Origin: Ruminococcus sp.
GTDB taxonomy: Bacteria > Bacillota > Clostridia > Oscillospirales > Ruminococcaceae
Reading direction: 5' to 3'
Length of the DNA stretch: 64,000 bases
Assembly (NCBI RefSeq): GCF_016287535.1
Contig: NZ_JAEFAJ010000004.1
Coordinates: forward strand, 1 to 64,000
Shown one piece after another: positions 27,797 to 38,236 of the stretch. Under the pieces are notes generated by a model. That model searched no databases and was not told the DNA's origin. It saw nothing but the letters and a program-made list of their open reading frames with translations. The position numbers and the translations under genes were made by a program. Positions within the stretch are counted from its first letter, which is position 1. Every line of letters starts with the position of its first letter.

Positions 27797-29503
27797 ATGC
27801 AGATCGTTACACCAAAGCAGATGAGCAGGATCGAGGAACGCTCTGAAAGGATAGGAGTTACCAAAAGACAGCTCATGGAAAATGCAGGCCGAAAGCTGGC
27901 AGAGCTTATCGACGGCTATTGCCGCAATGAAGCCAAGCTGCCGCCGGAGGAATGCTCGGTCGTATTCCTTGCGGGTACCGGCAACAACGGCGGTGACTGT
28001 TTTGCTGCAGCTGATATACTTGTTTACAAGGGCTACAGGATAACTGTTATCCATATAGGCGGCCTTCCGAGGACCGTTCTTGCTCAGGAGATGCTGAGCA
28101 GGCTGCCGAGGGAGCGCATGAGCTTTATCGAAGGCTTCAGGAGCGGAAATGTAGAAGCTGCCATAGAGGCTGCGGAACTGGATTATATGACCATACAGCC
28201 CAGAAATGCGGATAACTCCGGAGATAAACACGAGAGGAATCCTCTTGATGATATACTCTTTTCCGAGAAGCGGAGAATGGGACTTATAAAAGGAGCTATC
28301 ATAGGCGCTCAGGTGCTGGTGGACGGAGTTTTCGGAACAGGCTTCCACGGACAGCTTGACAAGGATATAATGGGCATTTTCAGTATCGGCTCCGGTGCGT
28401 ACCGCATTGCGGTAGATGTTCCCAGCGGCGGAAACAGCGCGACAGGTACCGCCTCCGCAGGCATATTCAAGGCGGATGAAACTGTCACTTTCGGCTTTAT
28501 AAAGTCGGGAATGTCGCAGTTCCCGCTGAAAAAGTTCTGCGGAAAGGTAACGATAGCAGATATAGGTATCCCCAAGAGTGCGCTGGATATACTCGACGGT
28601 GAAAGAAAGTATATACGCATAGAGAGAAATTTCCTTGCGTCCTATCCTCCCAAGCGAGAAAGGGACGCTCATAAGGGCTGTTTCGGAACGGTGCTCGTTG
28701 TGGCGGGAAGCTCTTCCATGCGCGGAGCAGCCGCATTTGCGACGCTTGGAGCTCTGCGAAGCGGAGCAGGACTTGTAAGGCTGGCTTCTGTTGAGAAATG
28801 CATAGATACTGTTTCCGTGCTTGCTCCCGAAGCAACATTTATCGAGCTTGACTGCGATGACCGCGGATTCATGCTCTATGACAGCAGCAAGGAAGCCCTT
28901 GCGGAGGCTATGAAGAATGCAGACGCGGTAGTTGCGGGCTGCGGCATGGGAGTTACCACAGATACCATAGAGCTTATGAAATATATAACGCAGACTGCAA
29001 AATGTCCTGTGATTATTGACGCAGATGGAATAAACTGCATTGCAAAGGACATAAATATTCTAATGAAGAAGCAGACTGATGTGATAATAACTCCCCACAT
29101 GGGTGAAATGGCGCGTCTGCTCAGCTGCGGTATTGACATGATAGCCGAGAACAGGCTCGTTGCGGCGGAAAAGTACGCAGAGCAGTTCGGTATAACCGTT
29201 GTGCTCAAGGGTGCGGGAACTGTAGTTGCCGACAGTCATTCTACCGCTGCGAACCATACCGGCAATGCCGGCATGAGCGTCGGCGGAAGCGGTGATGTCC
29301 TTGCCGGAATGATAGGAGCTGCTGTCGCTCAGGGCTGCGGAATATTTGACGGAGCCTGCGCAGGCGTGTATATGCACGGACTTGCAGGCGACGCTGCTGC
29401 ACAGAAGCTGGGCATGGAGGCTATGCTGCCGAGGGATATCATCGGCAATCTGCCTGAGGCATTCGGAATACTAAGGGAAAAGAAGAATAATATGACTGTC
29501 TGA
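27797..29503 (+). CDS. nnr: Bifunctional NAD(P)H-hydrate epimerase / ADP-dependent NAD(P)H-hydrate dehydratase
   Basis: YjeF-N (FLAGTGNNGGDCFAAADIL, DGVFGTGFHG) plus carbohydrate-kinase-like C-domain (GCFGTVLVVAGSSSMRGAAAFA, GNAGMSVGGSGDVLAGMIG). Confidence 0.93.
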   Translation: MQIVTPKQMSRIEERSERIGVTKRQLMENAGRKLAELIDGYCRNEAKLPPEECSVVFLAGTGNNGGDCFAAADILVYKGYRITVIHIGGLPRTVLAQEMLSRLPRERMSFIEGFRSGNVEAAIEAAELDYMTIQPRNADNSGDKHERNPLDDILFSEKRRMGLIKGAIIGAQVLVDGVFGTGFHGQLDKDIMGIFSIGSGAYRIAVDVPSGGNSATGTASAGIFKADETVTFGFIKSGMSQFPLKKFCGKVTIADIGIPKSALDILDGERKYIRIERNFLASYPPKRERDAHKGCFGTVLVVAGSSSMRGAAAFATLGALRSGAGLVRLASVEKCIDTVSVLAPEATFIELDCDDRGFMLYDSSKEALAEAMKNADAVVAGCGMGVTTDTIELMKYITQTAKCPVIIDADGINCIAKDINILMKKQTDVIITPHMGEMARLLSCGIDMIAENRLVAAEKYAEQFGITVVLKGAGTVVADSHSTAANHTGNAGMSVGGSGDVLAGMIGAAVAQGCGIFDGACAGVYMHGLAGDAAAQKLGMEAMLPRDIIGNLPEAFGILREKKNNMTV

Positions 29504-29557
29504 CACGGCGGCCGGATGTGAAAATGGATTTTCGATACTTTGATTGGAGCTGGTATT

Positions 29558-30151
29558 ATGAAAAGGATTTTTACATTCGTACTTTCGGTTGTTACTGTTG
29601 TATTCCTGACGGCTTGTTCCGTGCCGGGGAGCAGCGGTTCAGCGCACAGGAACAGTCTTGGCTGCGCATTTTCGTCAGAAGTGACCATGACAATAGACCG
29701 TCTTGAAGCGAGCGGTATAATAAAGCGCTTCGGCGAGGGAGTATGGGAGATAGAGTTCTCGGAGCCGAATACACTTAGCGGCGTTAAGCTTGAATTCAGC
29801 GAGGGAAATGTGATAGCCTCATATAAAGGTCTGAGTTTTTCTGTACCCCAGTCGGCGATACCTGCAAAGGCAATGATGCTGAATCTTATAAAGGCTGTTG
29901 ATGACAATGCGGGAGCAGCTGAACTTACAGGAGAGGAGAGCGACGGCGTTTTCAGAGTGAAGGGTAGCCTTGATGGCGGCGATTATATCCTTGATGTCGA
30001 TGAAAACGGACTCCTCAGCGGTTTCAGAATGCCAAACCACAAGCTTACCATGCGGTTTACGGAGATGAAGGCAGCTGAAATATCTGCGGAGCAGGGAACG
30101 ACGCTCCAGACAACAGAAGCCGTTACAGAGACAGCTTCGTCTATACAATAA
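29558..30151 (+). CDS. Predicted lipoprotein
   Basis: Signal peptide MKRIFTFVLSVVTVVFLTAC. Confidence 0.7.
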   Translation: MKRIFTFVLSVVTVVFLTACSVPGSSGSAHRNSLGCAFSSEVTMTIDRLEASGIIKRFGEGVWEIEFSEPNTLSGVKLEFSEGNVIASYKGLSFSVPQSAIPAKAMMLNLIKAVDDNAGAAELTGEESDGVFRVKGSLDGGDYILDVDENGLLSGFRMPNHKLTMRFTEMKAAEISAEQGTTLQTTEAVTETASSIQ

Positions 30152-30154
30152 CAA

Positions 30155-30198
30155 AACGGACAGCGGAGAGAGCATTTCTCCGGCTGTCCGTTGTTTTT
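30155..30198. terminator. Intrinsic terminator between convergent genes
   Basis: AACGGACAGCGGAGA..TCTCCGGCTGTCCGTTGTTTTTT. Confidence 0.75.
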
Positions 30199-31292
30199 TA
30201 CTGAAAATAGTAATCGAGAAGCAGCTTTACCACCAGTGAGTAGGTCCTTATGCCTTCCTCACGTCCGTTCATTTTGATATTGGTATCTATGAAAGCTGTT
30301 GATGCTTCGCTGACTGCCTCGGTGGGGATTATCTCCTTTCCGGCGTTCTCTTCCCAGTAGTTTTCGGGCAGGAACCTGAACCAGTCATTGCGGACTTCAT
30401 CAGATATACCGCCGGAAAGAGTCATAGCCGATTCTATACCGTTGTTCCAGACTGCGATATCGACGTATTCAAGTGCGTCCAGATAGCCTGAGTACTGGAA
30501 CTCGATATTGTCGCTGCCGGTGGTGGCTATAAAAGAGAGGAAATTGGCTTCGTCCTCCTGTATAAAGCCTTTAAGGTGCGAAAGCTCATGGCAGACGGTG
30601 GACGGCAGGAGCGCCCTGACCATATCATCGTTATAGTTGGCTTCGATGGTATAGGGAAGGTATATGCCTGTGGTATCTGTCTGACTCATGAAGTAGGAGA
30701 ACTGTATGGGCTTGGCGCTGGGGTAATAACCGTCAAGCTGGGGATAGACCTCTCCTGCCCGCTTCATCGCTTTTTTTGACTCGCTAAGGAAGTCGCAGGT
30801 GAGTTCAAATCTGTTGTGTTCATCACGGGGGACCTTTTCTGAAAGCTCATTGCATTTGTCTATCAGCATACCGTAAAGCTCCGTGAGTTCTTCGTCTGTA
30901 TGCTCATGTGCGTCCGGGAAATACTTTTCCGCAAAAGGAGTACACTGATACATTATAAAGCAGTTCATGGTCTCGGTAGTGACTATGTAGCAGAGTATCC
31001 ACAGAGTGAGGGTACCGGCGAAAGCAGCGGTGCTGCGGCGCCTGCCCTTCCTGAATATAAGAAGGAGCAGGAAAAGCGGTACGCCGAGTATAACAAGTGC
31101 GACTGCCGCAACAGTCAGCATTTCACCGAGAGAGAATGGCAGAAGACCTGTAACGAAGGAAACAGCGTTTGATATGTACCGGAAAATGTGAGTAACGTAA
31201 AAGTCTGCGAACGGTCTGCAGAAGCGAGCAAGTACGTTGAGAAGTATCATAAAAACAATAATACCGAGCGGTATACTGTATCTTTTTTTCAT
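30198..31292 (-). CDS. DUF3810-type membrane metalloprotease-like protein
   Basis: N-terminal TMs, HELSHLKGFIQEDEANFLSF. Confidence 0.8.
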   Translation of the reverse strand: MKKRYSIPLGIIVFMILLNVLARFCRPFADFYVTHIFRYISNAVSFVTGLLPFSLGEMLTVAAVALVILGVPLFLLLLIFRKGRRRSTAAFAGTLTLWILCYIVTTETMNCFIMYQCTPFAEKYFPDAHEHTDEELTELYGMLIDKCNELSEKVPRDEHNRFELTCDFLSESKKAMKRAGEVYPQLDGYYPSAKPIQFSYFMSQTDTTGIYLPYTIEANYNDDMVRALLPSTVCHELSHLKGFIQEDEANFLSFIATTGSDNIEFQYSGYLDALEYVDIAVWNNGIESAMTLSGGISDEVRNDWFRFLPENYWEENAGKEIIPTEAVSEASTAFIDTNIKMNGREEGIRTYSLVVKLLLDYYFQ

Positions 31293-31437
31293 AAAAGCTG
31301 CCCTCCGTTTTATGCTATAATGAATGCTTTGAATTCATTATAGCATAAAACACGTGATAAATCAATATCCGCAGGGAAAAGGAAGATTTTTACAAAAGCG
31401 CGAGAAGAAAATTAACATGAATGTAATCGCTTTTTAA

Positions 31438-31466
31438 TTGACATTTTGCCGCAAGTATGATATAGT
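31438..31466 (+). promoter_or_regulatory. Promoter of the 31509 lipoprotein gene
   Basis: TTGACA (31438-31443), 17-nt spacer, TATAGT (31461-31466). Confidence 0.75.
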
Positions 31467-31508
31467 TTGAATAACTGAAATGGGCATGACCCGATAAGGA
31501 GGATAATT

Positions 31509-32705
31509 ATGAAAAGAATACTTGCAGGCATTATAGCACTGACAGCTTTATTAGGTACTTTTACAGGCTGCGGAAAGACCGGCGGCAAAAAAGATGATAC
31601 GAGCGGAAATGCTGTTGAAGCTACAGCGGAAAATGACGTAACAAATACCAAGGAGTCAGGCAGCGAAAAGGAAACAAAGGAAGATAAGAAGTCCAAAAAG
31701 GAAAAAGAGAATAAAAAGGAAGAAAAAGACAAGGATAAGAACAAAAAGGAAGAAAACAAAAATGTAGGTTCTTATGAGGAGGCTCTGGACACATACTTCG
31801 ACGCGCTGAACAGCGGCGATTATACGAAGGTCATGGAGCTCAGTATGCCGGAGAGCGGTATAGATGTTGTCAAGCTTACTTTGTTGTCTCAGGCACAGAT
31901 GACCGGAGAAAAGGCCGATGTTGATGAAATGCTTGAGGAATACGCGAAGAGCCTTCAGAGTGAAAAACAAAAGATCAAGTATCATAAAGTTGTAAGTGCG
32001 GAAGATTTTGACGACGACGATATTGACATTCTGAAAGAAGCTTGTTCCGCATATACGGTGCTTGCTGATTATATCAATGAACACGGCGGTGTGGAAAATG
32101 TGGACATCAGTGAACTGGAAGAGGCTTTCAAAGACACTGATCCTGCGGATTTTAAGGATTCGGTCGAAGTTGATGACGCAAAGTATATTACAGTCGAGTA
32201 CAGCTATGACGGCGAAGATAAGGTCCGGGAGCAGGAGTTCTGCGTTTACCGCATAAACGGCGGGGACTGGATCATAGATAACGCTATGATGGCTTACAGC
32301 AGAAAGTCAAAGCAGGCTTCCGCAAACAACAATGCAAGCTCTCTTATGAATGCGGCAAATACTGCTCTTGTTGAGATCGATGAGGAGAACAGCGGCGTTC
32401 CGTCCGAACCGATGATGATATGCTCTGACAAGGGAAGGAACGTAAATGTTCCGGCAGATTTTGATGTTGAGGATTTTATCAAAAAGCTGGATAGATATTA
32501 CAGTAAGAATATTGACCTTGACTGGCTGATAGTTGTAAAAGGCGGCAGTGTTATCTATACAGTTGTCGCTGAAAAGGGAAAGAAGCAGATAGGCACGTGT
32601 CCTCCAAAATGCATACTTAAACCCGGTTTTTCTGCCGAGAACGATGAAAGCGTCGTTCAACAGTCCTTTGATGAGCTCTACGACATCTGTGCGGGAATAT
32701 TCTGA
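31509..32705 (+). CDS. Predicted lipoprotein with Lys/Glu-rich linker
   Basis: MKRILAGIIALTALLGTFTGC lipobox, KKSKKEKENKKEEKDKDKNKKEENK linker. Confidence 0.7.
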   Translation: MKRILAGIIALTALLGTFTGCGKTGGKKDDTSGNAVEATAENDVTNTKESGSEKETKEDKKSKKEKENKKEEKDKDKNKKEENKNVGSYEEALDTYFDALNSGDYTKVMELSMPESGIDVVKLTLLSQAQMTGEKADVDEMLEEYAKSLQSEKQKIKYHKVVSAEDFDDDDIDILKEACSAYTVLADYINEHGGVENVDISELEEAFKDTDPADFKDSVEVDDAKYITVEYSYDGEDKVREQEFCVYRINGGDWIIDNAMMAYSRKSKQASANNNASSLMNAANTALVEIDEENSGVPSEPMMICSDKGRNVNVPADFDVEDFIKKLDRYYSKNIDLDWLIVVKGGSVIYTVVAEKGKKQIGTCPPKCILKPGFSAENDESVVQQSFDELYDICAGIF

Positions 32706-32716
32706 TAAAGTACATA

Positions 32717-32748
32717 AGCTCCCTGTTGTTACAGCAGGGAGCTTTCTG
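32717..32748 (+). terminator. Intrinsic terminator
   Basis: AGCTCCCTG-TTGTTA-CAGCAGGGAGCTTT. Confidence 0.65.
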
Positions 32749-32804
32749 CATATTCAGCCGGATCTCCGAATAGAATTGAAGTATCAAATACCGGAGGTAA
32801 GACC

Positions 32805-33083
32805 ATGCAGGACAAGACTGTAAAACAGAATCACAATATAATACTTGAAAACCGAAAAAGCCTGAGCATTTCGGGAATAACCGACGTTGACAGCTTTGAC
32901 GAGAGGGAGATAAGCCTCTATACACAGCTAGGTGAGCTGACAGTGCAGGGAAGAGAGCTGCATATCGACGCAATGAGCGTTGAAACGGGTGATATGACCA
33001 TAACCGGCGACATATGGGCGCTGATATACGGCGACAAGGATAAAAAAGGACCGATATCCGCACTTGGAAGGCTGTTCAGATGA
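32805..33083 (+). CDS. yabP: Sporulation protein YabP
   Basis: HNIILENRKSLSISGITDVDSFDEREISLYTQLGELTVQGRELHI. Confidence 0.9.
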   Translation: MQDKTVKQNHNIILENRKSLSISGITDVDSFDEREISLYTQLGELTVQGRELHIDAMSVETGDMTITGDIWALIYGDKDKKGPISALGRLFR

Positions 33084-33628
33084 TGATAGTTCCCGATACA
33101 TATTTCACACTGAGCGAGGAAGTCAGACTGTTCGGACTTTCATGCATTGGCGGTGCTGTTATGGGAGCTGCTTTCGATGTTTTGCGGGTTTTCAGGCTTA
33201 TACTGCGCCATAATGATATACTTGCGGCTGCTGAGGATATTCTTTTTTTCGGACTTTACGGCGTGGCTCTCGCGGGCTTTTCATCAGCGGCGGCAAGAGG
33301 GGAGATGCGGCTGTATTTCGTTATAGGAAATATACTTGGCTTCGCCGTGTATCAGTGTACAGTGGGAAGCGTCGTTATGAAGACTCTGAGGAAGCTTTTT
33401 AACGCTGCAGGGGCTGTTTTCAAGCTTATTTCACGACCGTTCAGAACTTTTTTTGCACCTTTGTGTAAAAAAGCAACAGTTAAATTTGTTAGAAATCTCC
33501 AAATTATCGTTAAACCATTTAAAAAAATAAAAATAGTATTGCTAAACAGGCAGTTCCTGTTGTATAATAAAATGGAAAATAAAAAGAGAAAGAACGTGAA
33601 TAACGTTGTCGAAAAAAATGAAACATGA
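33080..33628 (+). CDS. yabQ: Spore cortex biosynthesis protein YabQ
   Basis: Membrane protein overlapping yabP by 4 nt; conserved order yabP-yabQ-divIC-S1. Confidence 0.85.
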   Translation: MMIVPDTYFTLSEEVRLFGLSCIGGAVMGAAFDVLRVFRLILRHNDILAAAEDILFFGLYGVALAGFSSAAARGEMRLYFVIGNILGFAVYQCTVGSVVMKTLRKLFNAAGAVFKLISRPFRTFFAPLCKKATVKFVRNLQIIVKPFKKIKIVLLNRQFLLYNKMENKKRKNVNNVVEKNET

Positions 33629-33920
33629 GAAACAGAATAAAAAAGGTCTGTTCAACAGCGGACTCGTTAAGCTCGCAGCAGTTGCGGCTGTGATCGGCTG
33701 CGGCGTTCTTATTGCGTCCACACAGAAGGACTGCAGCGAAAAAGAAGAGCAGATGAAGCTTATACAGACCAAGATAAATGCTTATGAGACTGAAAATGCC
33801 GAGCTGCAGCGCGTTCTCGACAGTGATGATCTCCATGCCTATATGGAAAAGGTCGCCCTTGAGGACAGAAACTATGCCTATCCTGACGAGCGCAGGTTCT
33901 ACGACACTACCAGGGATTAA
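33606..33920 (+). CDS. divIC: Septum formation initiator family (DivIC/FtsB-like), TTG start
   Basis: TM plus coiled coil (IQTKINAYETENAELQRVLDS) in yabPQ context. Confidence 0.8.
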   Translation: MSKKMKHEKQNKKGLFNSGLVKLAAVAAVIGCGVLIASTQKDCSEKEEQMKLIQTKINAYETENAELQRVLDSDDLHAYMEKVALEDRNYAYPDERRFYDTTRD

Positions 33921-33965
33921 TCGGATCTGCGGAGACAGGTCTAAAAAAAGGAGTTATAAATAAGT

Positions 33966-34496
33966 ATGCAGCTGGAAATTGGAAAGATCTATAATGGCAA
34001 GGTCAAGAGTATAACACAGTACGGCGCTTTCGTCGATATCGACGGGGGCGGTACGGGAATGGTACATATTTCCGAGATCGCAAATACATATGTCAGTGAT
34101 ATCCGTGAGCATCTTTCAGAAGAGCAGGATGTCAAGGTCAAGGTCATAGGAATCAATGAAGCAGGCAAGGTCAGCCTTTCTATCAAGAAAGCGTCAGAAA
34201 ACGGCGACTCACAGCCTCGTCAGAAGCGCTTTGACAAGGGCCAGGGCAAGTTTGAGAGAAACGGCGAAAAGAGCTTCGACAAGGGCGATAAGGGTGAGCG
34301 TCCTTACGATAAGGGTGAAAGAAACGGCGACCGCGGTCAGCGCAGCAAGCCTGTTGTATGGGAGCCTAAAAAGACCGTTCCTCCGTCAGAAATGACCTTT
34401 GAGGATATGATGTCACGCTTCAAGCAGACCAGTGAGGAGCGTATGTGCGACCTGAAGCGCAGCACTGACAGAAAAAACGGTACAAGAAGAAAATAA
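33966..34496 (+). CDS. S1 RNA-binding domain protein (YabR-like)
   Basis: LEIGKIYNGKVKSITQYGAFVDIDGGGTGMVHISEIANTYV; basic low-complexity C-terminus. Confidence 0.92.
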   Translation: MQLEIGKIYNGKVKSITQYGAFVDIDGGGTGMVHISEIANTYVSDIREHLSEEQDVKVKVIGINEAGKVSLSIKKASENGDSQPRQKRFDKGQGKFERNGEKSFDKGDKGERPYDKGERNGDRGQRSKPVVWEPKKTVPPSEMTFEDMMSRFKQTSEERMCDLKRSTDRKNGTRRK

Positions 34497-34501
34497 GTCT
34501 G

Positions 34502-34530
34502 GAGCCGTCTGTGCGACGGCTCTTTTTTAT
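34502..34530 (+). terminator. Intrinsic terminator
   Basis: GAGCCGTC-TGTGC-GACGGCTCTTTTTT. Confidence 0.8.
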
Positions 34531-34650
34531 GCTTGACACACTATTTACATTACAGGCAAAAAGTGGTATACTAATACTGTATAGTAATTTTTTAGGCGCT
34601 GTATGGATATAGGGCGCTGTTACGCATTATTTTTTCAATGGAGATAAGAT

Positions 34651-35460
34651 ATGTTTGGTATAAAGAATCCTGTTCTTGAGGAAAAGCCGGATCATGCGCA
34701 TTATCCTGCGTGCAGGGGAAGGCTTGAGGCGATAGAGAAAAACGGTTTCAGGCTGATGATGTATACAATTGTAGCAAGCTTCCTGCTGGCTGTTCTTTCA
34801 ATGTTAGGAAATCCTATCCAGGTTGTAGGCTGGATACCTCTGCTTATAAGCGACAGTTCCGGATCCCTTTCCGTGGGCTTGTGCTTCCTTCAGTCACTCA
34901 TAAGCCTCAGTCTTGCGATCATGGCTTTTTTTGGATGCGGAAGGCGCAAGATACTGCACCTTGTCCTGCTGATTATATACGGTACTATGTTTATAAGCTG
35001 CATTGCTCACAGATATACTGCATTGGATATTTTTACTTTTATAATAGGCGGTATGGGAGTAGCTTTCGGATATAACGCTTACGCCGACTATTTTGATTAC
35101 AAGCAGATCAGAGAGACTGAGGGCTTCCCGCAGTTCAGCCTCATACTTACAGAGTATGACGAGAAAAAGGATGAGCAGAAAAAGTTCGAGGAATGGTATT
35201 CTTCAAGACAGCAGAGGGCTCATTCCGGCAGCGGGGCTGATAATTCTGTACCTGCTGCGGAGGAAATCCCGAAAGTTCCCGAATATAACAACCAGTATGT
35301 GCAGTCTGCATCCAAGGAGCAGGATCTTTCAGCGGGTATAGGCGATATGCCGGAGATCACGGTGCGCGGAAGCGTACATGACACTTCTCATGCCGACAGA
35401 TTCAGGTCAAGATCAGGAAAAGCTGAGAAGATCTCGGACAGTAATATGAAATTCAGATAG
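34651..35460 (+). CDS. Hypothetical membrane protein
   Basis: Several TM helices followed by a long polar C-terminus. Confidence 0.6.
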   Translation: MFGIKNPVLEEKPDHAHYPACRGRLEAIEKNGFRLMMYTIVASFLLAVLSMLGNPIQVVGWIPLLISDSSGSLSVGLCFLQSLISLSLAIMAFFGCGRRKILHLVLLIIYGTMFISCIAHRYTALDIFTFIIGGMGVAFGYNAYADYFDYKQIRETEGFPQFSLILTEYDEKKDEQKKFEEWYSSRQQRAHSGSGADNSVPAAEEIPKVPEYNNQYVQSASKEQDLSAGIGDMPEITVRGSVHDTSHADRFRSRSGKAEKISDSNMKFR

Positions 35461-35471
35461 GGGGATAAAAT

Positions 35472-36998
35472 ATGTTTGCAAAGGTATCAAGTCTCGGACT
35501 TTTCGGACTGAACGCATTTCCTGTTGACGTTGAGATAGACATCAGCCGCGGCAATCCTCAGTTTGAGGTGGTCGGACTGCCCGATACTGTTGTGAAGGAG
35601 AGCCGCGAGCGAATACGGGCTGCTCTTCGTTCATGCAGCATAAGTTTCCCTGTTGCTTCCGTGATGATAAACCTTGCGCCTGCCGATACCAAAAAGAGCG
35701 GTTCGGTGCATGATATGGCAATATTTATGGCTATTCTCCGCGGCATGAGAATGATAGACGATGTTCTTGACGGCTGTGCCTTCATAGGCGAGATATCTCT
35801 CAACGGAGACATAAGACGCATAAACGGTGTCCTGCCTATGGTCATGCTCGCCCGTGAGACAGGTATAAAGTCTGTCTTTGTACCGGCTGACAACGCAAAG
35901 GAAGCTTCTGTTATCGACGGAGTGGATATATATTCGGTCAAAAATGCCGAGGAGCTGATCCGTCATTTCAGGAATGAAGAAGCACTTGCCCCCTGCGAAC
36001 ACTATGTTCCGCCGGCGGCTGCTTATAATGAGACTCTTGATTTTTCAGATGTAAGAGGACAGCAGTCAGCGAAGAAGGCTCTGGAGATCGCTGCGGCAGG
36101 CGGACATAACGCCCTGCTCATAGGCTCGCCGGGAAGCGGAAAAAGTATGCTCGCAAAGCGTATGCCTTCCATACTTCCGCCACTTACCTTCGAGGAAGCC
36201 CTCGAAACTACAAAAATCCATTCCATTTCCGGATTACTTACTCCGGAAATGCCCATAATAACCAAAAGACCGTTCCGTTCGCCTCATCATACGATCTCCT
36301 CAGCGGGACTTGCCGGCGGAGGCACTGTACCTCATCCCGGAGAGGTATCACTTGCTCATAACGGTCTCCTCTTTTTGGACGAGCTTGCGGAGTTTGACCG
36401 CAAGACCCTTGAGATACTCCGTCAGCCGCTGGAGGACAGGAAGGTGACTATCGCCCGTGCATCCGGAACTGTTACCTATCCCTGCACGATAATGCTGATA
36501 GGCGCTATGAATCCATGTCCCTGCGGATATTACGGACATCCGAAAAGAAAGTGCATATGCCCGAAAAACAAGGTCACAGGCTACCTTTCAAAGATATCAG
36601 GACCTTTGCTCGACCGCTTCGACCTGCATATAGAAGTGGCCCCGGTGGAGTTCGGTGATCTCTCTTCAAAGGCAAATGAGGAGAGCTCCGCTGAAATAAG
36701 AAAGCGTGTCACAGCGGCAAGGGCGATACAGGAGGAGCGCTTCAAAGGTACAGGTATAGCCTGCAACGCGCTTATAACTCCGGACAAGCTTCAGGAATTC
36801 TGTCCTATGGACGACGCTGCCGAAGCTCTTATGAAGAGCGTTTTTGACAGGCTCGGACTCAGCGCGAGAGCTTATGACCGCATACTCAAGGTCGCAAGGA
36901 CTATCGCGGATATAAACGGCTCTGAGGTGATACAGAAAGCTCACGTTGCGGCGGCTGCACAGTACAGGAGCCTTGACCGCAAGTACTGGAACGAATAA
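35472..36998 (+). CDS. YifB/ComM family Mg-chelatase-like AAA+ ATPase
   Basis: FAKVSSLGLFGLNAFPVDVEIDISRGNPQFEVVGLPD; Walker A LLIGSPGSGKSMLAKR; C-terminal CxxC...C zinc region. Confidence 0.95.
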   Translation: MFAKVSSLGLFGLNAFPVDVEIDISRGNPQFEVVGLPDTVVKESRERIRAALRSCSISFPVASVMINLAPADTKKSGSVHDMAIFMAILRGMRMIDDVLDGCAFIGEISLNGDIRRINGVLPMVMLARETGIKSVFVPADNAKEASVIDGVDIYSVKNAEELIRHFRNEEALAPCEHYVPPAAAYNETLDFSDVRGQQSAKKALEIAAAGGHNALLIGSPGSGKSMLAKRMPSILPPLTFEEALETTKIHSISGLLTPEMPIITKRPFRSPHHTISSAGLAGGGTVPHPGEVSLAHNGLLFLDELAEFDRKTLEILRQPLEDRKVTIARASGTVTYPCTIMLIGAMNPCPCGYYGHPKRKCICPKNKVTGYLSKISGPLLDRFDLHIEVAPVEFGDLSSKANEESSAEIRKRVTAARAIQEERFKGTGIACNALITPDKLQEFCPMDDAAEALMKSVFDRLGLSARAYDRILKVARTIADINGSEVIQKAHVAAAAQYRSLDRKYWNE

Positions 36999-37078
36999 AT
37001 AGCTGAGAGTGAAGAGTTAATTATCCGCTCTGCTGCAATTTGCAAAGATAAGATATATAAAGGAACTAAGGAGATACA

Positions 37079-38236
37079 ATGAAATCTGCATTCAAAAAAC
37101 TGCCTTCGGGCAAGCACAGCATCGACGCGGGACTGATCTTTGCTGTTACGCTTTGTGCTGCGATAAGCACTCTGCTGATATATTCCATAACCTATAACAA
37201 GGTACTTGATACAGTTGGTCCGAGCTACTGGAAAACACAGGCGTTTTCCATGGTAGCAGGTATTGTCGCGGCTGTGATTATATCCTTCATAGACTACCGG
37301 AAGCTTGTAAAGCTTTGGGTAATATTCGTACCATTGGCTCTCGGTCTTACCGCTCTTACATTTACCGGACTCGGTTACAGGCGTGAGGGCGCTGACGACC
37401 AGGCATGGCTCAACCTCGGCTTTATACAGTTCCAGCCCTCGGAGGTGCTGAAGCTGGTGTTCATACTTACCTTTGCTTATCACCTTTCCCGTGACGAGGA
37501 GGAAATGAACAAACCGCTGCATATGCTGCTTATTATTATACACGGAATGATACCGCTGGGAATCGTCGGACTGCAGGGAGATTACGGAACTGCCATAGTC
37601 TTTGCGGGAATATTCGCCTTCATGATATGTTCTGCAAAGATATCCTGGAAATACCTCGTTGCTGCGCCGTTTGTCGTTGCGGCGGGAGTTATCGGTATGT
37701 GGTTCTTTGCGCTGAGCGAGTTCCATAAAAAGCGTATCCTTATTCTTTTCCACCCCGGAACAGACCCGGAGTATATCGAATATCAGCAGGATCTCGGACT
37801 TGCAGCCCTGAAATCCGGCGGAGTTTTCGGAAAAGGTCTTTTCGGCAAGCCCGACGACTATATAACCGTGCCGGAGATACACAATGACTTCATATTCACA
37901 TATGCAGGACAGGTATTCGGATTTATCGGCACTCTGGGAATAATCATAGTCCTGACGTATATATGTCTTAAAATATTCGGAGACAGCCGTATCTGCCGAG
38001 ACCACCTCGGAAAGTTCATATGCATGGGCGCTTTCGGACTGGTCTTCACTCACTGTATCATGAACATAGGTATGGTCCTCAAGGTGGCTCCGGTTATCGG
38101 AGTACCTTTGCCGTTCCTCAGCGCGGGAGGTACCGCTCTGCTCAGTATGTACGCTATGATAGGTCTTGTTTTGAGCACCTACAGTCACCGCGCAGTCAAC
38201 TATAATGTATTCTATGATGAAGAAAATGATGATTAA
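37079..38236 (+). CDS. FtsW/RodA/SpoVE family (SEDS) protein
   Basis: WLNLGFIQFQPSEVLKLVFIL, LQGDYGTAIVF, GVPLPFLSAGGTALLSMYAMIGLVLS. Confidence 0.94.
   Translation: MKSAFKKLPSGKHSIDAGLIFAVTLCAAISTLLIYSITYNKVLDTVGPSYWKTQAFSMVAGIVAAVIISFIDYRKLVKLWVIFVPLALGLTALTFTGLGYRREGADDQAWLNLGFIQFQPSEVLKLVFILTFAYHLSRDEEEMNKPLHMLLIIIHGMIPLGIVGLQGDYGTAIVFAGIFAFMICSAKISWKYLVAAPFVVAAGVIGMWFFALSEFHKKRILILFHPGTDPEYIEYQQDLGLAALKSGGVFGKGLFGKPDDYITVPEIHNDFIFTYAGQVFGFIGTLGIIIVLTYICLKIFGDSRICRDHLGKFICMGAFGLVFTHCIMNIGMVLKVAPVIGVPLPFLSAGGTALLSMYAMIGLVLSTYSHRAVNYNVFYDEENDD

Noticed and set aside
27773-28672. 299-aa minus-strand ORF
   Set aside because: Antisense of nnr, whose sense-strand motifs are unambiguous.
36941-38188. 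415-aa minus-strand ORF
   Set aside because: Antisense of the FtsW-like gene, which has clear SEDS motifs; composition typical of a shadow ORF.
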